A DNA stretch of 50,968 bases from Emticicia sp. CRIBPO (GTDB lineage Bacteria > Bacteroidota > Bacteroidia > Cytophagales > Spirosomataceae): contig NZ_JAAAKV010000019.1 in assembly GCF_009905725.1 (NCBI RefSeq), positions 1-50,968 of the forward strand, written 5' to 3'. Numbering within the stretch: the stretch's first letter is position 1; each line of letters starts with the position of its first letter. A program made the translations under genes and the position numbers. Of this stretch, positions 18,351 to 26,886 are shown one piece after another. The notes under the pieces were generated by a model that was not told the DNA's origin, searched no databases, and saw only the letters and a program-made list of their open reading frames with translations.

Positions 18351-19814
18351 ATGAAAACATTAGCAAAAAAAGTAGGTAGCTTCGCTGCACTTTTAATCTT
18401 GGCAGGTTGTCAGAACAGCTTTCTGGATGTCCCGCCACAAGGACAACAACCCAGCCAGCAGTTTTGGATCAGTGCAGATGATGCCGGTAAGGCCGTCAAT
18501 GCGATGTATGCCAACCTGAGAGAGTGGAACAACGCGGCGTTTGCTCCTATCGCCCTTGAAAGCATGGCTTCTGATGATGCAGAGAAAGGCAGCAGCCCCA
18601 GCGATGCTACTTTCTTCAATACTTACGACAATTTCACGGTGACTTCAACAGACGGGCAACTGGGAGGTTTCTGGTCGGGTCAGTACCAGACCATTAACCT
18701 GGCCAACCAGGTGCTGGCCAACATTCCGGCGATTACGATGGATGAGGCACTTAAAAGCCGCTACCTGGCTGAGGCCAAGTTCATCAGGGCCTATGCCTAC
18801 TTCAGACTGGTAAGGGCTTTCGGAGACGTGCCTTTGCGTCTAAGCCTGGCTAAAGATGCTTCGGAATACAACATTGCCAGATCACCTAAGGCAGAAGTCT
18901 GGGCCGCTATCGAAAAAGATTTATCGGAAGCCGCCGGTGTTTTGCCTCAGAATTACGGTTCAGGAGACCTGGGTCGTGTGACCAAAGGAGCGGCCCTTTC
19001 GCTTCATGCCAAAGTAGCCATGTATCAGAAAAAATGGGCAGACGTAAAATCGCTTACTGACCAGGTGATGGGTATGGGCTACAAGCTTTTCCCTGACTAC
19101 GAGCAAGGCTTCAGAGTAAAAAATGAGAATAATTCTGAATCGATATTTGAAATACAGTGTCAGAGAATCCTGGGTAATGCCGCAGCCTCCAACTCGCAAT
19201 ACTCCCAGGTTCAGGGTGTTCGCGGATCAGTTGGCGGAGGTTGGGGATTCAATATCCCTACGGCCAGCCTTGTGGCAGAATTTGAAACGGATGATCCGCG
19301 TAAAGACGCTACGATCATTTTCAGAGGTGAAACCACTCCTGACGGTGACATCATTCCTGCCGCCGGCGACAACCCGATGTACAACCAGAAATCTTATGTG
19401 CCTTTCACTACCTACATTTCAGGGTACAATGAAGGGGCCGATCAGAATATCAGGGTGATACGCTATGCTGAAGTCCTGCTGATGAATGCTGAAGCCAACA
19501 TGGAGCTTAACAATGCTGCCGCCGCTCTTACTTCACTTAACGCCGTCAGAGCCAGGGCAAGGGGTGCTAAAATAAACATCTTACCTAACGTGACCACTAC
19601 CGACCAGGCCACCCTACGCAAAGCCATCTACCACGAAAGAAGAGTGGAGCTGGCCATGGAATTTGACCGTTATTTTGATGTGATAAGACAAGGCAGAGGA
19701 GCTGAGGTATTTGGTTCCAAAGGATTTAAGGCCGGTAAAAATGAAGTATGGCCGATTCCTCAGAACGAAATCGACCTGAGCGGAGGAGTTCTGACTCAGA
19801 ATCAGGGTTACTAA
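18351..19814 (+). CDS. RagB/SusD-family nutrient-binding lipoprotein
   Basis: The lid and glycan-binding partner of SusC at the cell surface. The 487-residue product starts with a lipoprotein signal peptide (lipobox LAGC, Cys20) followed by the typical SusD opening NSFLDVPP. The helical TPR-like part and the C-terminal SusD signature are present (ERRVELAMEFDRYFDVIRQG, and KNEVWPIPQNEIDL near the end). The ATG at 18351 was chosen over a TTG at 18336 because the signal peptide begins there. It follows susC by 45 bases. Confidence 0.97.
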   Translation: MKTLAKKVGSFAALLILAGCQNSFLDVPPQGQQPSQQFWISADDAGKAVNAMYANLREWNNAAFAPIALESMASDDAEKGSSPSDATFFNTYDNFTVTSTDGQLGGFWSGQYQTINLANQVLANIPAITMDEALKSRYLAEAKFIRAYAYFRLVRAFGDVPLRLSLAKDASEYNIARSPKAEVWAAIEKDLSEAAGVLPQNYGSGDLGRVTKGAALSLHAKVAMYQKKWADVKSLTDQVMGMGYKLFPDYEQGFRVKNENNSESIFEIQCQRILGNAAASNSQYSQVQGVRGSVGGGWGFNIPTASLVAEFETDDPRKDATIIFRGETTPDGDIIPAAGDNPMYNQKSYVPFTTYISGYNEGADQNIRVIRYAEVLLMNAEANMELNNAAAALTSLNAVRARARGAKINILPNVTTTDQATLRKAIYHERRVELAMEFDRYFDVIRQGRGAEVFGSKGFKAGKNEVWPIPQNEIDLSGGVLTQNQGY

Positions 19815-19854
19815 AAGCCAGCCGGAAAGGCATTATTTTAAATTGATAAGAAAA

Positions 19855-20685
19855 ATGAAAAATACTAAATATCTATTCGTGGCAGGTATCCTGTCGGGCT
19901 CGGTTCTTGTTTCTTCATGTTATGAAAAATTTGATCCCGAAAGTTACGCTCCCAATCTTTCTATCGGAGGTTTTACCAGCACAGCTGAGATATCTCCTTC
20001 CAACCTCGTAGGTTACTGGTCATTTGACAACAACCTGACCGAAAGCATCTCCAAAGCTGAAGGCGAAAACACGGGGACGGCTTTTACCGGAGGTATCAAA
20101 GGACAGGCTATGCAGGGCGGCATCAACAAGTATGTCACCAGCAACGCCAGCGATGCCATCAAAAACCTGAAAAGTTTTACGGTTACGAGTTGGGTAAACA
20201 GCCCGATGAATGCCAATGGTATCGTGGGAGTACTTGATCTTTCGAACACCAAAGCATTCTGGGGTAACCTGACTGTTTTCTTTGAAAACGGGGCTACAGC
20301 CACTGATGCTATTCTTAAGATTCACGTCAATAACGACGGCAAAGACGCCTGGCTGGGTAATTATACCGTCAAAAACATCTGGAATACCTGGGCCAACATC
20401 GCAGTAAGTTACGATGCCCCGACTTCTACTTTCAAAGTCTTTGTCAACGGATCTAAAATTGCTACCCAAACCATCGATAAATTTGGTGAACTGAAGTTTA
20501 CAGATGTGGGCAAAATCGCTTTTGGTACCGTACAATTCCAGACCACACCCAGCCTGAACGGCGGTGAAAAACAAAGCTGGGCCAGTTATCTGACCGGGCA
20601 GCTTGATGAGGTAAGGATTTATAACAAAGCCCTGAGTGAAAGTGATATCAATTCATTGGTAAAACTGGAAGGAAGAGGAAAATAA
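19855..20685 (+). CDS. LamG/concanavalin-like surface lipoprotein of the polysaccharide locus
   Basis: A 276-residue lipoprotein (lipobox VSSC, Cys22) with a laminin-G/concanavalin-type jelly roll at about 55-272. Characteristic strands are LVGYWSFDNNLTES near the domain start, FTVTSWVNSP, ANIAVSYDAPTSTFKVFVNG, and GQLDEVRIYNKALSESDIN at the end. No catalytic motif is visible, so glycan binding at the surface, like SusE/SusF, is the best inference. The gene starts 40 bases after susD. The ATG at 19855 begins the signal peptide; an in-frame TTG lies 12 bases upstream. Confidence 0.9.
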   Translation: MKNTKYLFVAGILSGSVLVSSCYEKFDPESYAPNLSIGGFTSTAEISPSNLVGYWSFDNNLTESISKAEGENTGTAFTGGIKGQAMQGGINKYVTSNASDAIKNLKSFTVTSWVNSPMNANGIVGVLDLSNTKAFWGNLTVFFENGATATDAILKIHVNNDGKDAWLGNYTVKNIWNTWANIAVSYDAPTSTFKVFVNGSKIATQTIDKFGELKFTDVGKIAFGTVQFQTTPSLNGGEKQSWASYLTGQLDEVRIYNKALSESDINSLVKLEGRGK

Positions 20686-20696
20686 TTTCGATCAAA

Positions 20697-20729
20697 AACC
20701 GGGAGAGGCCCGCAAAGCCTTTCCCGGTT
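20697..20729 (+). other. Intercistronic stem-loop without a T tract
   Basis: AACCGGGAGAGGC (20697-20709) pairs with GCCTTTCCCGGTT (20717-20729), 13 pairs with one G-T, around a 7-nt loop. It is followed by AAATAAAAAAC rather than T residues, so it is unlikely to terminate efficiently. It more probably protects an mRNA end or causes partial read-through, lowering enzyme genes relative to susCD. Confidence 0.6.
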
Positions 20730-20742
20730 AAATAAAAAACTT

Positions 20743-22128
20743 ATGTTTAAAAAACTGATTCTGGCGGGTCTTTTCTGTTTTATTCTTATACCGGATTTTG
20801 CTCAGAAGACCCAGACTAAAAAAACTTACACCCCACACAAGCAAACCAGCAAAACTTCTGCTTCTACAGGCATTTCTGATGAAGAATTACTGGATATCGT
20901 AGAAAAACAAACCTTTCAATATTTCTGGAAAGGAGCCGAACCTGTCAGCGGAATGGCCCGTGAACGCCTTCATACAGACGGCAATTACCCTCAGAATGAC
21001 GCCAATGTGGTCACCGTCGGTGGCGGAGGATTCGGTGTCATGGCCATCATTGCCGGTATCCACAGGGGTTATATCACCCGGCAGGAAGGGGTAAAAGGAC
21101 TTACCAAAATTGTAGGTTTTCTTGAAAAAGCTGATCGTTTTCACGGTGCCTGGCCACACTGGCTGTACGGAGAAACGGGTAAAGTAAAACCTTTCGGTAC
21201 AAAAGACAACGGCGGCGACCTGGTGGAATCTTCCTTCATGATACAAGGCTTGCTTTGTGTCAGAGAATATTTCAAAGACGGCTCTGCGGAAGAAAAAGCC
21301 CTGGCCGGGCGTGTAGACAAACTCTGGAAAGAAGTCGAGTTCAGCTGGTATCGCAACGGTACCAATTCCTTGTACTGGCACTGGAGCCCTGAGTATGCGT
21401 GGCAAATGAATTTTCCGGTACATGGCTACAACGAATGCCTCATCATGTATGTACTGGCAGCCTCTTCTCCAACTTACGGTATTCCTGCTCAAGTGTATGA
21501 AGAAGGATGGAATGAAAACGGTAAAATAAAAGCCCCTCATAAAGTTTCGGGCATTGAGTTGCAAGCCAGCCACCAGGGAAATGCCTTTAACGGTGGTCCT
21601 TTGTTCTGGGCTCATTATTCATACCTGGGCCTTGATCCGCGTGGGCTGAAAGACAAATACATTGATTACTGGAAAGAAAATGTTAACCAGTCAAGAATCA
21701 ATTACAACTGGTGTGTGCAGAATCCGTTGAAATACAAGGGATACGGCCCGAACAGCTGGGGACTTACCTCAAGCTATTCCGTAGCCGGTTACGCCGGTCA
21801 TGCTCCTGACCTGAGAAACGACCTGGGGGTTATTTCGCCTACGGCAGCCATATCATCTTTGCCTTATACTCCGCGTGAGTCACTGGCAGCTATGAGATAC
21901 TGGTACACTCAAAAGAAAGACAAACTGTGGGGAGAATACGGATTCTATGACGCCTTCTCTGAAAGTGCCAACTGGTATCCGCCTCATTACCTGGCCATTG
22001 ACCAGGGTCCTGCAGCGGTCATGATCGAAAATTACAGAAGCGGATTGTTCTGGAAACTCTTTATGGGTTGCCCTGAAATAAAAGACGGATTAAAGAAACT
22101 TGGCTTTCAAAGCCCTTCAACAAACTGA
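20743..22128 (+). CDS. Glucoamylase-family (PF10091, GH144-like) glycoside hydrolase, secreted
   Basis: A 461-residue enzyme with a signal peptide (MFKKLILAGLFCF ... FAQ) and a short linker, then one (alpha/alpha)6-type domain. Family features are DEELLDIVEKQTFQYFW, the SGMARER motif, FGVMAIIAGI, AWPHWLYGETGK, a Trp/His-rich LYWHWSPEYAWQMNF, GYNECLIMYVLAASSPTY, and GPLFWAHYSYLGLDPRGL. This is the PF10091 family, whose characterised Bacteroidota members (GH144) are endo-beta-1,2-glucanases. A beta-1,2-glucan substrate is therefore the best guess. With a non-lipid signal peptide it is probably periplasmic. It shares the TGATG junction with the next gene. Confidence 0.88.
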   Translation: MFKKLILAGLFCFILIPDFAQKTQTKKTYTPHKQTSKTSASTGISDEELLDIVEKQTFQYFWKGAEPVSGMARERLHTDGNYPQNDANVVTVGGGGFGVMAIIAGIHRGYITRQEGVKGLTKIVGFLEKADRFHGAWPHWLYGETGKVKPFGTKDNGGDLVESSFMIQGLLCVREYFKDGSAEEKALAGRVDKLWKEVEFSWYRNGTNSLYWHWSPEYAWQMNFPVHGYNECLIMYVLAASSPTYGIPAQVYEEGWNENGKIKAPHKVSGIELQASHQGNAFNGGPLFWAHYSYLGLDPRGLKDKYIDYWKENVNQSRINYNWCVQNPLKYKGYGPNSWGLTSSYSVAGYAGHAPDLRNDLGVISPTAAISSLPYTPRESLAAMRYWYTQKKDKLWGEYGFYDAFSESANWYPPHYLAIDQGPAAVMIENYRSGLFWKLFMGCPEIKDGLKKLGFQSPSTN

Positions 22129-23792
22129 TGCTTAAAAAGAAAATAAACCTGCTGAATCTGCTTTTCTTAGGAATGGTCTGGCTTGTTTCGTGTAAAAAAA
22201 CGGAGCAGGCCGAACCCCTTCCTGAACCTGTAGAAAGCTTTTATTACAAACAGATTTCCGTCAATGGTGAAAATAACCAGCTGACTTACACCAACATCAA
22301 TCAGAAACCACAGATCAAAGTCAGTTTCTCGGCCCCGCTGCAAGCACAACAAATTTCGAATTTTATCAGCCTGAGTTCACCAAATGAGAACATTCCGCTG
22401 ACGATCACCCTGGCCAACCACGACAGCAGCCTGGTGATATCTCCTGCAGCTCCGCTGCCTTATCTGAGTAAATACACTTTCAGCATTTTACCCGCTTTAA
22501 AATCTGCCAAAGGCACCCCGCTGAATACCACAGTGCTGGTCAGCCTGTTTACAGCCATTGACTCAACAGATAAATTCGCCCGGATTCCTGATGAAGAGTT
22601 ACTGACACTTGTACAAAAACAAACCTTTGCCTACTTCTGGGATTTTGCCCATCCCGAATCCGGCATGGCCCGTGAAAGAAACACTTCGGGAGACATCGTA
22701 ACCTCAGGCGGTACCGGTTTCGGCATCATGTCTATTCTCGTGGCCATAGAAAGAGGCTTTATTACCCGTGAACAGGGAAAAGCCAGGATCGAGAAAATCA
22801 CTGAGTTTTTAAGAAATAAAGCCGACAAATACCACGGGGCTTTCCCCCACTGGCTCAATGGAGGCACCGGAAAGACCATCCCTTTCAGTCAGAAAGACGA
22901 TGGGGCCGACCTTGTCGAAACCTCCTTTTTGATGGAAGGTTTACTCACGGCAAGGCAATATTTCAACCAACCGGAAGACGCCTCTCTGAAAACCGGCATC
23001 ACAGCCTTATGGGAAGCGGTAGAATGGGACTGGTTTACCAAAAACAAGGAAAACGTACTTTACTGGCACTGGTCGCCCAATTACGGCTGGGATATGAACC
23101 ACGCCATCCGCGGCTGGAATGAATGCCTGATCACCTATGTACTGGCCGCCTCCTCTCCTACTCATCCGATATCTTATGAGGTCTACAACCAGGGATTTGC
23201 CCGTAACGGCTCCATGAAAAACGGCAACAGTTATTACAATTACAAACTGCCGCTGGGAGGAGCTTACGGAGGACCCTTGTTTTTTGAACATTACTCTTTC
23301 CTGGGGCTTGATCCGAGGGGGCTGAGCGATGCTTACGCCGATTTTGGAGAGCAGGTCGTTAATCATTCAAAGATCAATTATCAATACTGCGTCACCAACC
23401 CAAAAAGCTATAACGGGTACAGCAAAGACTGCTGGGGTCTGACAGCGAGCGATTCGAACAACGGCTATGCTGCCCATGAACCCAACAATGACCTGGGGGT
23501 TATTTCGCCGACTGCCGCCCTCTCTTCCATGCCCTATACCCCTGAAGAATCCATGAGGGCCCTCCGGTTTTTCTATTATAAAATGGGCGATAAATTATGG
23601 GGCAGATACGGATTCAAAGATGCCTTTAACCTGACCAGCATCTGGTTTGCGGAATCATTCCTGGCTATTGATCAGGGTCCTGTTATTGTCATGATAGAAA
23701 ACCACCGCAGTCAATTGCTCTGGAAACATTTCATGGCTGTTCCGGAAGTGAAAACCGGCCTGAAAAACCTGAATTTTAAGTCCGCATACTGA
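22128..23792 (+). CDS. Glucoamylase-family (GH144-like) lipoprotein with N-terminal Ig-like domain
   Basis: A 554-residue paralogue of the preceding enzyme. It has a lipoprotein signal (lipobox LVSC, Cys22) and an added N-terminal beta-sandwich at about 35-145, resembling a bacterial Ig-like (SbsA/Big_5-type) domain (KVSFSAPLQ, LSKYTFSILPALKSAKG). The catalytic domain begins near 152 (DEELLTLVQKQTFAYFWDF) and has the same motifs: SGMARER, LYWHWSPNYGWDMN, GWNECLITYVLAASSPTH and GPLFFEHYSFLGLDPRGL. Lipid anchoring suggests surface exposure, so it may make the first cuts before SusCD import. Its ATG overlaps the previous stop by one base, indicating translational coupling. Confidence 0.88.
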   Translation: MLKKKINLLNLLFLGMVWLVSCKKTEQAEPLPEPVESFYYKQISVNGENNQLTYTNINQKPQIKVSFSAPLQAQQISNFISLSSPNENIPLTITLANHDSSLVISPAAPLPYLSKYTFSILPALKSAKGTPLNTTVLVSLFTAIDSTDKFARIPDEELLTLVQKQTFAYFWDFAHPESGMARERNTSGDIVTSGGTGFGIMSILVAIERGFITREQGKARIEKITEFLRNKADKYHGAFPHWLNGGTGKTIPFSQKDDGADLVETSFLMEGLLTARQYFNQPEDASLKTGITALWEAVEWDWFTKNKENVLYWHWSPNYGWDMNHAIRGWNECLITYVLAASSPTHPISYEVYNQGFARNGSMKNGNSYYNYKLPLGGAYGGPLFFEHYSFLGLDPRGLSDAYADFGEQVVNHSKINYQYCVTNPKSYNGYSKDCWGLTASDSNNGYAAHEPNNDLGVISPTAALSSMPYTPEESMRALRFFYYKMGDKLWGRYGFKDAFNLTSIWFAESFLAIDQGPVIVMIENHRSQLLWKHFMAVPEVKTGLKNLNFKSAY

Positions 23793-23805
23793 AATTAACT
23801 GAAAC

Positions 23806-23828
23806 AAAAGTCTTCAAAGAAACTTTTT
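23806..23828 (+). terminator. Probable terminator of the polysaccharide-utilisation operon
   Basis: A short hairpin (AAAAGT, a bulged C, TTC; loop of three; GAA, ACTTTT) ends in a run of five T residues 14 bases after the last operon stop. The stem is A/T-rich, so its strength is uncertain. Confidence 0.5.
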
Positions 23829-23877
23829 CCCGGTAATTAGCATTCATTGTATCTGTAACCCAATGAATCCGACCCGC

Positions 23878-24402
23878 ATGAAAAAAATACTGGCTATTTC
23901 AGGAAGCACACGTAAAAATTCTTCCAATTTCAGGCTTCTAAAAAAGATAGCCGCCCTGAGCACAGAGATCTTTGAAGTAACTATTTTTGAGAAACTTGAT
24001 CAATTGCCTCATTTCAACCCGGACCTTGAGGCTCCTGCAGAGATCATCGAACTCCGAAACCAGATTGAAGCAGCAGACGGCGTTATTATCTGTACTCCTG
24101 AGTATGTTTTCAGTTTACCGGGCAGTCTGAAAAACGCTATCGAATGGTGTGTGTCTACTACAGTCTTTTCAAATAAATCCGTTGGGCTGATCACAGCTTC
24201 TGCATCCGGCGAAAAAGGGCATGAATCCTTACAGTTGATCATGTCTACCCTGGAAGCAACATTTGATCAGGAAACCACCCTCCTCATCAGGGGCATTAAA
24301 GGAAAAATAGATGCGGAAGGAGAAATTACCGACCCGGAAACATTTCAGAAAATCCGGAATTTCATCAAAGCATTTGAAAAGCAGACCGGTCCGTCAACAT
24401 AA
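23878..24402 (+). CDS. NADPH-dependent FMN reductase family protein
   Basis: A 174-residue flavodoxin-like oxidoreductase of the ArsH/YieF/chromate-reductase type. The N-terminal FMN-phosphate loop reads ISGSTRKNSSN, and the family motif for the flavin ring, TPEYVFSLPGSLKNAIEW, follows at about 75-92. It would reduce quinones or other electron acceptors with NAD(P)H in the cytoplasm; the physiological substrate cannot be told. I start it at the ATG at 23878, since family members begin directly with MKxILAISGS; an in-frame ATG five codons earlier (23863) is possible. Confidence 0.9.
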   Translation: MKKILAISGSTRKNSSNFRLLKKIAALSTEIFEVTIFEKLDQLPHFNPDLEAPAEIIELRNQIEAADGVIICTPEYVFSLPGSLKNAIEWCVSTTVFSNKSVGLITASASGEKGHESLQLIMSTLEATFDQETTLLIRGIKGKIDAEGEITDPETFQKIRNFIKAFEKQTGPST

Positions 24403-24487
24403 AAATATTTCCGCGGATACATTTTCACAGACTACCTACGTTTACTGAAAAATACAGTTTTACATTTCATCCCATTCTTAACATTTT

Positions 24488-24940
24488 ATGAAAAAGTATT
24501 CCCTTATCATTACTTTCCTCTTTATTTCTGTTTTTAAACTGCAGGCTCAGACCGCACAGGATACGCTTGACATCAAACGCGTGGCCCTGGCCTATATCGA
24601 GGCCCAGCATAATCCCGACCCCAAACTTATGGAAGGTGCCCTCCACCCGCGAATGGTAAAAAGGTCTGTGTTTAAGAACAAGGCCACCAAAAAGGATTAC
24701 GTATCTGAATTCTTCACAGAAAATATGGTGATACTCGCAGAAAGCTATAATGTTAAAGGTGATAAATTCCCGAAAAACCCGAGAAAAGAAGTGAAACTGC
24801 TGGACATTTCCGCAAAAACCGCCTCAGTTAAACTCATAGCGGACACCTGGATCGATTACATGCACATCGTCAAAGTGAACGGCGAATGGAAAATCATCAA
24901 CGTACTCTGGCAGTACAACGACGTATCGGAACATCAGTAA
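24488..24940 (+). CDS. Secreted NTF2-like protein (lumazine-binding-like family)
   Basis: A 150-residue protein with a signal peptide (MKKYSLIITFLFISV ... LQAQ) and a single NTF2-fold domain like PF12893. A helix of the form KRVALAYIEAQHNPDPKLMEGALHPRM is followed by a conserved C-terminal sheet (ASVKLIADTWIDYMHIVKVNGEWKIINVLW). The function of these secreted NTF2-like proteins is not settled. The stop lies 4 bases from the stop of the convergent DeoR-type gene. Confidence 0.85.
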   Translation: MKKYSLIITFLFISVFKLQAQTAQDTLDIKRVALAYIEAQHNPDPKLMEGALHPRMVKRSVFKNKATKKDYVSEFFTENMVILAESYNVKGDKFPKNPRKEVKLLDISAKTASVKLIADTWIDYMHIVKVNGEWKIINVLWQYNDVSEHQ

Positions 24941-24944
24941 AAAA

Positions 24945-25691
24945 TCAGCAAATGATCTGAACACCTTTATCCCCCAGCAGTTTTACCTGGGGGGTATCGC
25001 TTTCCGTAATGATCACATCCACAAGATCAAGATCAGCAAAATGAAGGTATTTGTCGTTTCCTACTTTCCCTGAGTCGCAAAGCAGATACGTTCTGGCAGC
25101 CTGCCCGGCCATAGCCAGGGTGATCTCTGCCTCTTTTTCACTCAAGGCACTTAAACCGTTTTCAGCAGAAATACCATCTACCCCTAAAAAAGCCTTATCA
25201 GCTTTGTATCTCTTGATATGCTCCACCGCCATGCTCCCGTGGGCAGCCAGACGGGCCTGGTCAATTTCCCCGCCGGCCAGGTTCACTGAAACTTCAGAAT
25301 TGAGCAATTCATAAACCACCGGCAGTGAATTGGTAATGACCTTTATCCTCTTGTTTTTGATGAACTGACATAACCTGAATGTCGTACTGCCACAGTCCAT
25401 GAAGATCACTTCCCCGTCAAAAATCTCACCGGCCGCCAGGCGGCATATATAGTCTTTCTTCTCTGCATTGACGGCAGATTTGTTGGCAAAAGACACCGGG
25501 GAATTGGCCAGGCCCACTTTCATCGCTCCGCCGTGGGTCCTGAAAATCAGCCCGTCAGCGGCCATCAGGGTCAGATCCCGGCGGATGGTTATCTCGGATG
25601 TTTCCACCCTCAATGCCAGTTCTTTGACATCCACTTCTCCTGATTCATCAACAATTTTTAATATTTTCTGCTTCCTGCTTTGAAAACTCAT
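24945..25691 (-). CDS. DeoR/GlpR-family transcriptional regulator
   Basis: A 248-residue repressor. The N-terminal winged helix-turn-helix at about 5-58 has the family pattern ([37 protein letters not shown]). The C-terminal DeoRC domain is an ISOCOT-type sugar-phosphate sensor, with MDCGSTT near 99-105 and AFLGVDGIS near 168-176. These proteins usually repress a neighbouring operon until a phosphorylated sugar binds. Here the divergent neighbour is the nudK-like/DUF4406 operon, and the two promoters overlap on a phased repeat at 25711-25750. Confidence 0.95.
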   Translation of the reverse strand: MSFQSRKQKILKIVDESGEVDVKELALRVETSEITIRRDLTLMAADGLIFRTHGGAMKVGLANSPVSFANKSAVNAEKKDYICRLAAGEIFDGEVIFMDCGSTTFRLCQFIKNKRIKVITNSLPVVYELLNSEVSVNLAGGEIDQARLAAHGSMAVEHIKRYKADKAFLGVDGISAENGLSALSEKEAEITLAMAGQAARTYLLCDSGKVGNDKYLHFADLDLVDVIITESDTPQVKLLGDKGVQIIC

Positions 25692-25710
25692 GCTTTATTT
25701 TCTACTTTTG
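25679..25710 (+). promoter_or_regulatory. Promoter of the NUDIX operon (TTTG-N20-TACTTTTG)
   Basis: TTTG at 25679-25682 is separated by 20 bases from TACTTTTG at 25703-25710, an exact TAnnTTTG with consensus spacing. The -33 element sits inside the first codons of the divergent regulator gene. Transcription should begin near 25715, so the ATG at 25738 is the start; a longer frame opening at 25690 would begin before the -7 element. Confidence 0.75.
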
Positions 25711-25750
25711 CTCAAAAATAATCAAAATAAATCAAATATGATCAATTCTT
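25711..25750. repeat. Four 10-bp-phased TCAA repeats, candidate DeoR-type operator
   Basis: Successive decamers begin CTCAAAAATA (25711), ATCAAAATAA (25721), ATCAAATATG (25731) and ATCAATTCTT (25741), so a TCAA core recurs every 10 bases four times. The array covers the regulator's own promoter and the NUDIX start codon. The regulator next door is the natural candidate to bind it. Confidence 0.5.
25713..25745 (-). promoter_or_regulatory. Promoter of the DeoR-type regulator (TTG-N22-TATTTTTG)
   Basis: On the minus strand TATTTTTG (plus 25713-25720, CAAAAATA) matches TAnnTTTG exactly, with a TTG (plus 25743-25745) 22 bases upstream. Its -7 element lies only 2 bases from the -7 element of the opposing NUDIX promoter, so both cannot be occupied by polymerase at once. 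Confidence 0.6.
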
Positions 25751-26328
25751 TCATTCCTGAAGTAAAAATAATTGAAGAAAAAGTACTTTCTGACAATTGG
25801 TACGTACTAAAAAAAATCACCTTCGATCTCAAAACCAGATCAGGTGAGTGGCAAAGGCAGTCGAGGGAAGCTTACGACAGGGGAAACGGGGCCGTCATAT
25901 TGCTTTATAATACGGATTTAAAGACCGTGATCCTGACAAGACAATTCAGAATACCTACCTACGTCAACGGAAACGCCACAGGCATGCTTATCGAAGCCTG
26001 TGCTGGACTTCTGGACAAAGACAACGCCGAAGATTGTATCAGACGCGAAACCGAGGAAGAAACGGGTTACAAAATCAGGGAGGTAAAAAAAGTGTTTGAA
26101 GCTTATATGTCGCCGGGTTCGGTTACAGAAATTCTCTACTTTTTCACCGCAGAATACTCAAAAGACATGAAAGTCAGTGAAGGCGGTGGCCATGAAGACG
26201 AACAGGAAAACATTGAAGTACTGGAAATACCCTTCACAAAAGCACTCGAAATGATCAGAACGGGAGAAATAAAAGACGGAAAAACCATCATGCTCCTTCA
26301 GCACCTTCAAATCAATAACATACTATGA
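25738..26328 (+). CDS. nudK: NUDIX hydrolase, NudK-like (GDP-mannose/ADP-sugar pyrophosphatase)
   Basis: A 196-residue cytoplasmic hydrolase that should cleave a nucleoside-diphosphate sugar into NMP and sugar phosphate. The NUDIX box lies at about 90-112 (AGLLDKDN ... [10 protein letters not shown]), and the flanking motifs [15 protein letters not shown] and [16 protein letters not shown] are those of the YffH/NudK group. Length is close to E. coli NudK (191). Substrate assignment rests on similarity; ADP-ribose is an alternative. It is the first gene of a two-gene operon and overlaps DUF4406 by 4 bases. The start is fixed by the promoter at 25679-25710. Confidence 0.88.
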   Translation: MINSFIPEVKIIEEKVLSDNWYVLKKITFDLKTRSGEWQRQSREAYDRGNGAVILLYNTDLKTVILTRQFRIPTYVNGNATGMLIEACAGLLDKDNAEDCIRRETEEETGYKIREVKKVFEAYMSPGSVTEILYFFTAEYSKDMKVSEGGGHEDEQENIEVLEIPFTKALEMIRTGEIKDGKTIMLLQHLQINNIL

Positions 26329-26690
26329 AATCCCTGATGATACTTATTGCGGGGCCTTACAGGTCAGGCACGAAAGATGACCCTGCCCTGATTGCCCTCA
26401 ATGTCAAAGCCATGACAGACACCGCCCTCGAGGTCTATCGCATGGGTCATATGCCGGTGCTCGGCGAGTGGTTTGCCCTCCCTATGATTGAAGCGGCGGG
26501 TTCCAAAGAAATCGGGGACGCTGTTTTCAACGAAATCTTCCATCCTATAGCAGTCCGGCTGATAAATCACTGTGATGCGGTGATGAGAATCGGCGGCCCC
26601 TCGTCAGGGGCGGATGAAATGGTCAGGGAAGGAAAAGCAAAAGGGAAGACCATCTTCTACAACATAAGTGAAATTCATAACATCCCCTGA
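26325..26690 (+). CDS. DUF4406 protein, nucleoside 2-deoxyribosyltransferase-like fold
   Basis: A 121-residue protein with the DUF4406 opening [11 protein letters not shown] and a C-terminal [24 protein letters not shown] motif. The same fold and loop occur in nucleoside 2-deoxyribosyltransferases and related nucleotide N-glycosidases, so binding of a nucleotide or ribose-phosphate is likely. Catalysis is unproven. Its ATG overlaps the NUDIX stop (ATGA, 26325-26328), so the two are co-translated and probably act on linked metabolites under the DeoR-type regulator. Confidence 0.85.
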   Translation: MKSLMILIAGPYRSGTKDDPALIALNVKAMTDTALEVYRMGHMPVLGEWFALPMIEAAGSKEIGDAVFNEIFHPIAVRLINHCDAVMRIGGPSSGADEMVREGKAKGKTIFYNISEIHNIP

Positions 26691-26886
26691 GCTTTAAACC
26701 CTGTATTTCTTAAAAAAAACACCTGAACAAACTATATTTCAAAATATGGTCGCTAAATTGTGGTTGATTTAAGCCCTGTTCTGCTTTAAATCCCGGAACC
26801 CATGAAAGCACCGATCCGTATGTATTCAGTTAACCAAACGAGCCCGGCTGGTTATCCGTCAGAAAAACATAAAATAGATTAAGCTT

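Noticed and set aside
20887-21615. A 242-codon open frame antisense to the first GH144-like gene, and similar long frames antisense to the TlpA, GH3 and DPP IV genes
   Set aside because: They are shadows of well-supported genes, with no domain, signal peptide or promoter of their own.
26802-26882. A 26-codon frame just before the MBOAT gene
   Set aside because: No promoter element, no leader-peptide features and polar, unstructured content; likely chance.
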